Assembly (NCBI GenBank): GCA_046293135.1
Contig: JBKBPR010000001.1
Span: forward strand, 248,001-312,000
Length of the DNA stretch: 64,000 nt
Direction of reading: 5' to 3'
Source of the DNA: UBA2638 sp046293135
Lineage (GTDB): Bacteria; Pseudomonadota; Alphaproteobacteria; Micavibrionales; Micavibrionaceae
The translations under genes and the position numbers were made by a program. The notes below the pieces were generated by a model. That model saw only the letters and a program-made list of their open reading frames with translations. It did not search any database and had not been told where the DNA came from. Positions 61,745 through 64,000 of this stretch are shown piece by piece; positions within the stretch are counted from its first letter, which is position 1; each line of letters begins with the position of its first letter.

Positions 61745-62647
61745 CTAAACGATCTTCACGCCCGCATCTTCCAGACACCACGCCAGAATGGCTTTTTGTG
61801 CGTGAAGGCGATTTTCGGCCTCATCATAAATGACGGAGGCTTTGGAGCGGGCGACCTCTTCGGTGACTTCTTCCCATTCATGCATCGGCAGGCAATGCAT
61901 GAAAATTGCGTGATCCTTGGCTTGCGCCATCAAGCCGCTATTGACCTGATACGGCCAGAAAATATCCAACGTTTTGCCCTCTTGCCCCATCGACACCCAT
62001 GTATCGGTGACGATGACATCGGCATCCTTGGCGGCTTCGTCAGGGTCGGCGGTGATTTGCGCGCCTGCGGGGGCGTAGTTGTGCAGCTCCTCCGGACAGG
62101 CCATGATGAAATCGAAACCGAAAATCGGCGCGGCCTCGACAAAGGTATTCGAGACATTGTTACAATCGCCGAACCATGCGACTTTTTTGCCTTTGATGCT
62201 GCCGAGTTTTTCTTCGATGGTGAGAATATCGGCCATGATCTGGCAGGGATGTGAGTGGTTGGTCATACCGTTGATAACGGGAATGCGGGAGTGCTTGGCC
62301 AGCTCCTCCATCATGGCTTGATCGCTCATCCGCAGCATGATCGCATCGACATAGCGCGAGAGAACATTGGCGGTGCTTTCGACGCTTTCGGCGCCGCCGA
62401 GCTGCATTTCTTCCATATTCATGACGATGGTATGGCCGCCGAGCTGTTTCATCGCAACCTCGAAGCTCATCCGCGTGCGGGTGGAGCGTTTGTCAAACAC
62501 CATCGCCAAGGACAGGCCTTCGAAAATCTGCGGCGGGTTGAATTTCTGCTTTTTGAGCGCGTGGGCGTTTTGCAAAATTCCATGCAGCGTATCGGCGGGA
62601 ATGTCTTTCAAATTGATGAAATGTCTGGCTGTTTTTTGCGCGGTCAT
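61745..62647 (-). CDS. argF: Ornithine carbamoyltransferase
   Basis: The product has 300 residues from ATG 62647, chosen because AAGGAATA precedes it and the longer frame overlaps argD. It forms citrulline from ornithine and carbamoyl phosphate. Hallmarks are FDKRSTRTRMSFEVAM (carbamoyl-phosphate loop), HPCQIMADILTIEE, DTWVSMGQE and FMHCLPMHEWEEVTEEV. Length is normal. It follows argD by 55 bases, so the two form an operon. Confidence 0.96.
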   Translation of the reverse strand: MTAQKTARHFINLKDIPADTLHGILQNAHALKKQKFNPPQIFEGLSLAMVFDKRSTRTRMSFEVAMKQLGGHTIVMNMEEMQLGGAESVESTANVLSRYVDAIMLRMSDQAMMEELAKHSRIPVINGMTNHSHPCQIMADILTIEEKLGSIKGKKVAWFGDCNNVSNTFVEAAPIFGFDFIMACPEELHNYAPAGAQITADPDEAAKDADVIVTDTWVSMGQEGKTLDIFWPYQVNSGLMAQAKDHAIFMHCLPMHEWEEVTEEVARSKASVIYDEAENRLHAQKAILAWCLEDAGVKIV

Positions 62648-62702
62648 GGTCGGTTTTATTCCTTGTTGTCTTTCGTTTGTGGCTTGGGCTTGTCGCTGCG
62701 CG

Positions 62703-63962
62703 TTAATCGATATTTTGCAGCGTGGTTTCAATGATGGCCAGCGCCTTGTCGATCTCGGCGGCGGTGACGATCAAGGGCGGGGTAAGGCGCAGCGTGGCCG
62801 CGCCGGCTTGAGTGGCCATCAGCCTGTTTTGCTGGAGCGCGCCGAGAACCTGTTTGATATCAAAGGGCGTATCCACCCCGATCATCAGGCCTTTGCCTTT
62901 GACCTCGGTGATCTTGTTGGACTCGCGCTGGATTTTCTTCAGCCCCGTGATGAATTGTTCGCCGCGCGCGCGGACATTGTCTAAAAACCCGTCCTTGAGA
63001 AGTTCGCTCATAACGGCGTGGGCAACGGCGCAGGCCAGAGGATTGCCGCCATAGGTCGTGCCGTGTGAGCCAACGACAATGGCGCGTCCGAATTCTTCTT
63101 TTGCACCGACCGCGCCGACGGGGAAGCCGCCGCCCATGCCCTTTGCCCAGCAGGCGATATCGGGTTCAATCGGGCGGGATTGAGTCTCGCTTGGCGGGTT
63201 CGGGGAGTCCACGCAATCGGGGCAGCAGGCAAAGGCTTCATAGGCGTTGAAATAGCCGAGCCGCCCCATGCCCGCCTGCACCTCATCGAATATCAGGCAG
63301 ATTTTTTCGGCATCGCAAAGCTGGCGCAGCGCCATGAGGAATTTCGGATCGGCACTGGCCAGACCGCCTTCGCCCTGCACAGGCTCGATGATGATGGCGG
63401 CGGTTTTGGCGCTCACGAGTTTGCGGACGCTTTCAATGTCGTTAAAGGTCGCGTAATGCACGCCGGGGAGATACGGCTCGAAAAAGGGCTGGCTGTGACG
63501 CTTTTCGGTGAGGCTGGCCGAGCCGTATGTCCGCCCGTGGAAGCTCTGGCGGAAGGCGATAATCTCATTGGCCTGCTGCGATTTATGATCATACGCCCAT
63601 TTGCGCGCCATTTTCAGGGCGCATTCAACGCTCTCCGTACCGCTATTCGAGAAATAGATCAGATCAAAACAGCTGTGATCGGTGAGCAATTTGGCGCAGT
63701 CGTATTTTTCTTGCGTTGCGTAGGAGGCCTGACACGCCATCAGCCGCGCCGCCTGACGTTGCAGCGTATCCAAAATCGCCGGATGGGCATGGCCGAGCGA
63801 GGCAACGGCAATCCCCGCCGCAAAATCGAGATATTCCTTGCCGTCCGTATCATAGGCATAGCACCCCTTGCCGTGATCGAGCACGACGGGCTGCGGCGCG
63901 TAGGTCTTGACCAGAATTTTGAAGCTTTCCTCGATGATGGTGCGGGCGTTGGAGTTGCTCAT
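62703..63962 (-). CDS. argD: Acetylornithine aminotransferase ArgD with Cys-rich insert
   Basis: The product has 419 residues. It is a class-III PLP aminotransferase that makes N-acetylornithine (arginine pathway). It shows YLDFAAGIAVASLGHAHP, NSGTESVECALKMAR, IIEPVQGEGG, FDEVQAGMGR, the PLP lysine in ACWAKGMGGGFPVGA (Lys274) and YGGNPLACAVAHAV. About 20 extra residues, with Cys246, Cys247 and Cys250 (ACCPDC), lie where ArgD usually has only a few. Diaminopimelate or GABA transaminase activity is an alternative. It runs into argF. Confidence 0.9.
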   Translation of the reverse strand: MSNSNARTIIEESFKILVKTYAPQPVVLDHGKGCYAYDTDGKEYLDFAAGIAVASLGHAHPAILDTLQRQAARLMACQASYATQEKYDCAKLLTDHSCFDLIYFSNSGTESVECALKMARKWAYDHKSQQANEIIAFRQSFHGRTYGSASLTEKRHSQPFFEPYLPGVHYATFNDIESVRKLVSAKTAAIIIEPVQGEGGLASADPKFLMALRQLCDAEKICLIFDEVQAGMGRLGYFNAYEAFACCPDCVDSPNPPSETQSRPIEPDIACWAKGMGGGFPVGAVGAKEEFGRAIVVGSHGTTYGGNPLACAVAHAVMSELLKDGFLDNVRARGEQFITGLKKIQRESNKITEVKGKGLMIGVDTPFDIKQVLGALQQNRLMATQAGAATLRLTPPLIVTAAEIDKALAIIETTLQNID

Positions 63963-64000
63963 GGCGGACGGCCTTTCTTATTGTTATTGCTTGGCGAGTT

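Overview
The window looks like a chromosomal segment of an alphaproteobacterium of moderate G+C, with a remnant or resident prophage at its left edge. The lineage call rests on an HPTransfase-type ChpT beside the chemotaxis operon, a long (about 480 aa) Rickettsia/Thermus-type isocitrate dehydrogenase, a 3TM holin of the gene-transfer-agent type, and DUF455, SIMPL and DUF3137 genes. A Rhodospirillales- or Micavibrio-like placement is possible but cannot be shown from sequence alone. No rRNA, tRNA, CRISPR array, integrase or transposase was found.

Layout. 1-8.5 kb: the late (virion, packaging, lysis) end of a podovirus-like prophage. It carries a tail protein, a gp14-like coiled-coil protein, a tail spike interrupted by an amber codon and a C7 frameshift, a tandem pair of TsaE-like P-loop proteins, a candidate small terminase, the large terminase, a small membrane protein, a reverse-strand moron, a SleB-type endolysin and a 3TM holin. 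8.5-24 kb: housekeeping and envelope genes (nhaA, icd, folD, yggT) mixed with secreted, lipo- and membrane proteins and several orphan genes. 24-31 kb: a TlpA/CcmG thioredoxin, metB with a leader that contains a terminator hairpin, acnA, a fused two-ATPase ABC protein and rpsU. 31-38 kb: a secreted orphan, aminopeptidase P, a membrane J-protein, galU, pgm/manB and chpT. 38-43.6 kb: a chemotaxis operon cheA-cheW-cheY-cheB-cheR in which cheA is split into two overlapping frames inside its CheW domain. 43.8-45.4 kb: purH. 45.6-53 kb: an A+T-richer island with a 1781-aa modular orphan protein, a small hydrophobic partner upstream, and two small paralogues plus a 54-aa ORF downstream. 53-64 kb: mostly reverse-strand genes with all four late arginine genes (argG-SIMPL-PiT-argH, and argD-argF), a second trans-sulfuration enzyme and a MipA/OmpV porin-like protein.

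Working together: argD, argF, argG and argH cover ornithine to arginine. metB and the second PLP enzyme handle sulfur amino acids. icd and acnA are adjacent TCA steps. galU and pgm make UDP-glucose for envelope polysaccharide. ChpT and the Che proteins form a signalling block. Several intergenic regions (7.8, 20.3-21.1, 53.1 and 60.4-61.7 kb) share at least four families of short dispersed, partly palindromic repeats. Wide-spaced inverted repeats precede argG and purH.
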